Shown here: positions 63,882-64,000 of the stretch, one piece after another | How positions within the stretch are numbered: the stretch's first letter is position 1 | Layout: every line of letters starts with the position of its first letter | From: an uncultured Aquimarina sp. | GTDB lineage: Bacteria > Bacteroidota > Bacteroidia > Flavobacteriales > Flavobacteriaceae | DNA length: 64,000 nt | Assembly: GCA_947498705.1 (NCBI GenBank) | Contig: CANMLW010000001.1 | Location: 868,001-932,000, forward strand | Direction: 5' to 3' | Position numbers and translations under genes: made by a program | Notes under the pieces: model-generated | What the model was told of the DNA's origin: nothing | Seen by the model: only the letters and a program-made list of their open reading frames with translations | The model's database searches: none

Positions 63882-64000
63882 ATGAACTTCAAAAATCTAA
63901 TTTTCTTCTGTGCACTATTATTTAGCACAACAGTGTTTACTCAAAAAATTACTTGTTCACCAAAGGACAAAGAAATCTTCTCTGAAAAAATTGCTACTCT
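63882..64000 (+). CDS. Start of a secreted protein (C-terminus outside window)
   Basis: ATG at 63882 opens a signal peptide (NLIFFCALLFSTTVFTQ) followed by KITCSPKDKEIFSEKIAT before the window ends (39 codons seen). The DKEIFSEKI spacing reminds me of the start of DUF1460-type amidase-like proteins, but far too little is visible to be sure. It lies 39 bp after leuB on the same strand. Confidence 0.6.
   Translation, partial: MNFKNLIFFCALLFSTTVFTQKITCSPKDKEIFSEKIAT

Noticed and set aside
1..64000. tRNA, rRNA, CRISPR arrays, riboswitches, insertion sequences, prophage or integrase genes
   Set aside because: Read on both strands; no cloverleaf, repeat-spacer array, transposase motif or known riboswitch core was recognised.

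Overview
The window is AT-rich chromosomal DNA from a member of the Bacteroidota, almost certainly family Flavobacteriaceae; a marine, gliding, Aquimarina-like organism is my best guess, and the genus is inference. The signs are several lineage-specific features: type IX secretion (T9SS) type-B cargo with PorP/SprF and OmpA/PD40 partners, DUF2853, the flavobacterial his and pyr gene orders, menaquinone genes, and promoters of the Bacteroidota form TTTG-N19/20-TAnnTTTG instead of sigma70 -35/-10 boxes. Most genes lack a strong Shine-Dalgarno. I see no rRNA, tRNA, CRISPR array, insertion sequence or prophage.

Layout. 1-5.0 kb (minus): end of a CvfB-like S1 protein, a stefin/cystatin-like protein, DUF2853, and a thioesterase-menF-menD operon. 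5.2-14.1 kb: mixed housekeeping and accessory genes (esterase, SulP and TauE/SafE anion transporters, metallo-hydrolase lipoprotein, M28 peptidase lipoprotein, cupin lipoprotein, miaE). 14.2-23.5 kb: dnaX, then the most unusual locus. It holds a 1028-residue fusion of an NRPS-type adenylation domain to a NOX/ferric-reductase-like membrane flavoreductase, preceded 7 nt upstream by a 34-codon ORF. An enoyl-CoA hydratase gene lies downstream and a Crp/Fnr-type regulator gene lies on each side. 23.6-27.1 kb: sixA-ppk1-ppx polyphosphate operon.

27.5-43 kb: an unusual OmpA-family surface protein, pdxH, a pyrR-pyrB-(small STAS-like protein)-thioredoxin-rnz series, rpsA with a textbook promoter and 5-prime hairpin, and a three-gene T9SS cluster (type-B cargo, PorP/SprF, PorE-like OmpA protein). 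43-51.8 kb: a complete histidine operon hisG-D-C-(DUF2167)-B-H-A-(csaA)-F-IE. It is preceded by a his leader peptide with four consecutive His codons and a terminator/antiterminator pair that I can fold by eye. 52-60.9 kb: two membrane proteins (OmpA and helix-hairpin-helix), panB-rluA, a lipoprotein, an EamA transporter, a second T9SS type-B protein with a choice-of-anchor-L domain, and a large Bacteroidota-type protein of unknown function. 61.2-64 kb: leuA, leuB and the start of a secreted protein.

How the parts fit. The biosynthetic islands (menaquinone, pyrimidine, histidine, pantothenate, leucine) are ordinary core metabolism. The candidate for new biology is the adenylation/flavoreductase fusion with its coupled micro-ORF and flanking Crp/Fnr paralogues. 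Second-tier observations are the bacterial stefin, the his attenuator, the 21-bp-phased repeats upstream of the M28 peptidase promoter, and a SulP gene whose conserved first helix has no ATG/GTG/TTG in frame ahead of it.
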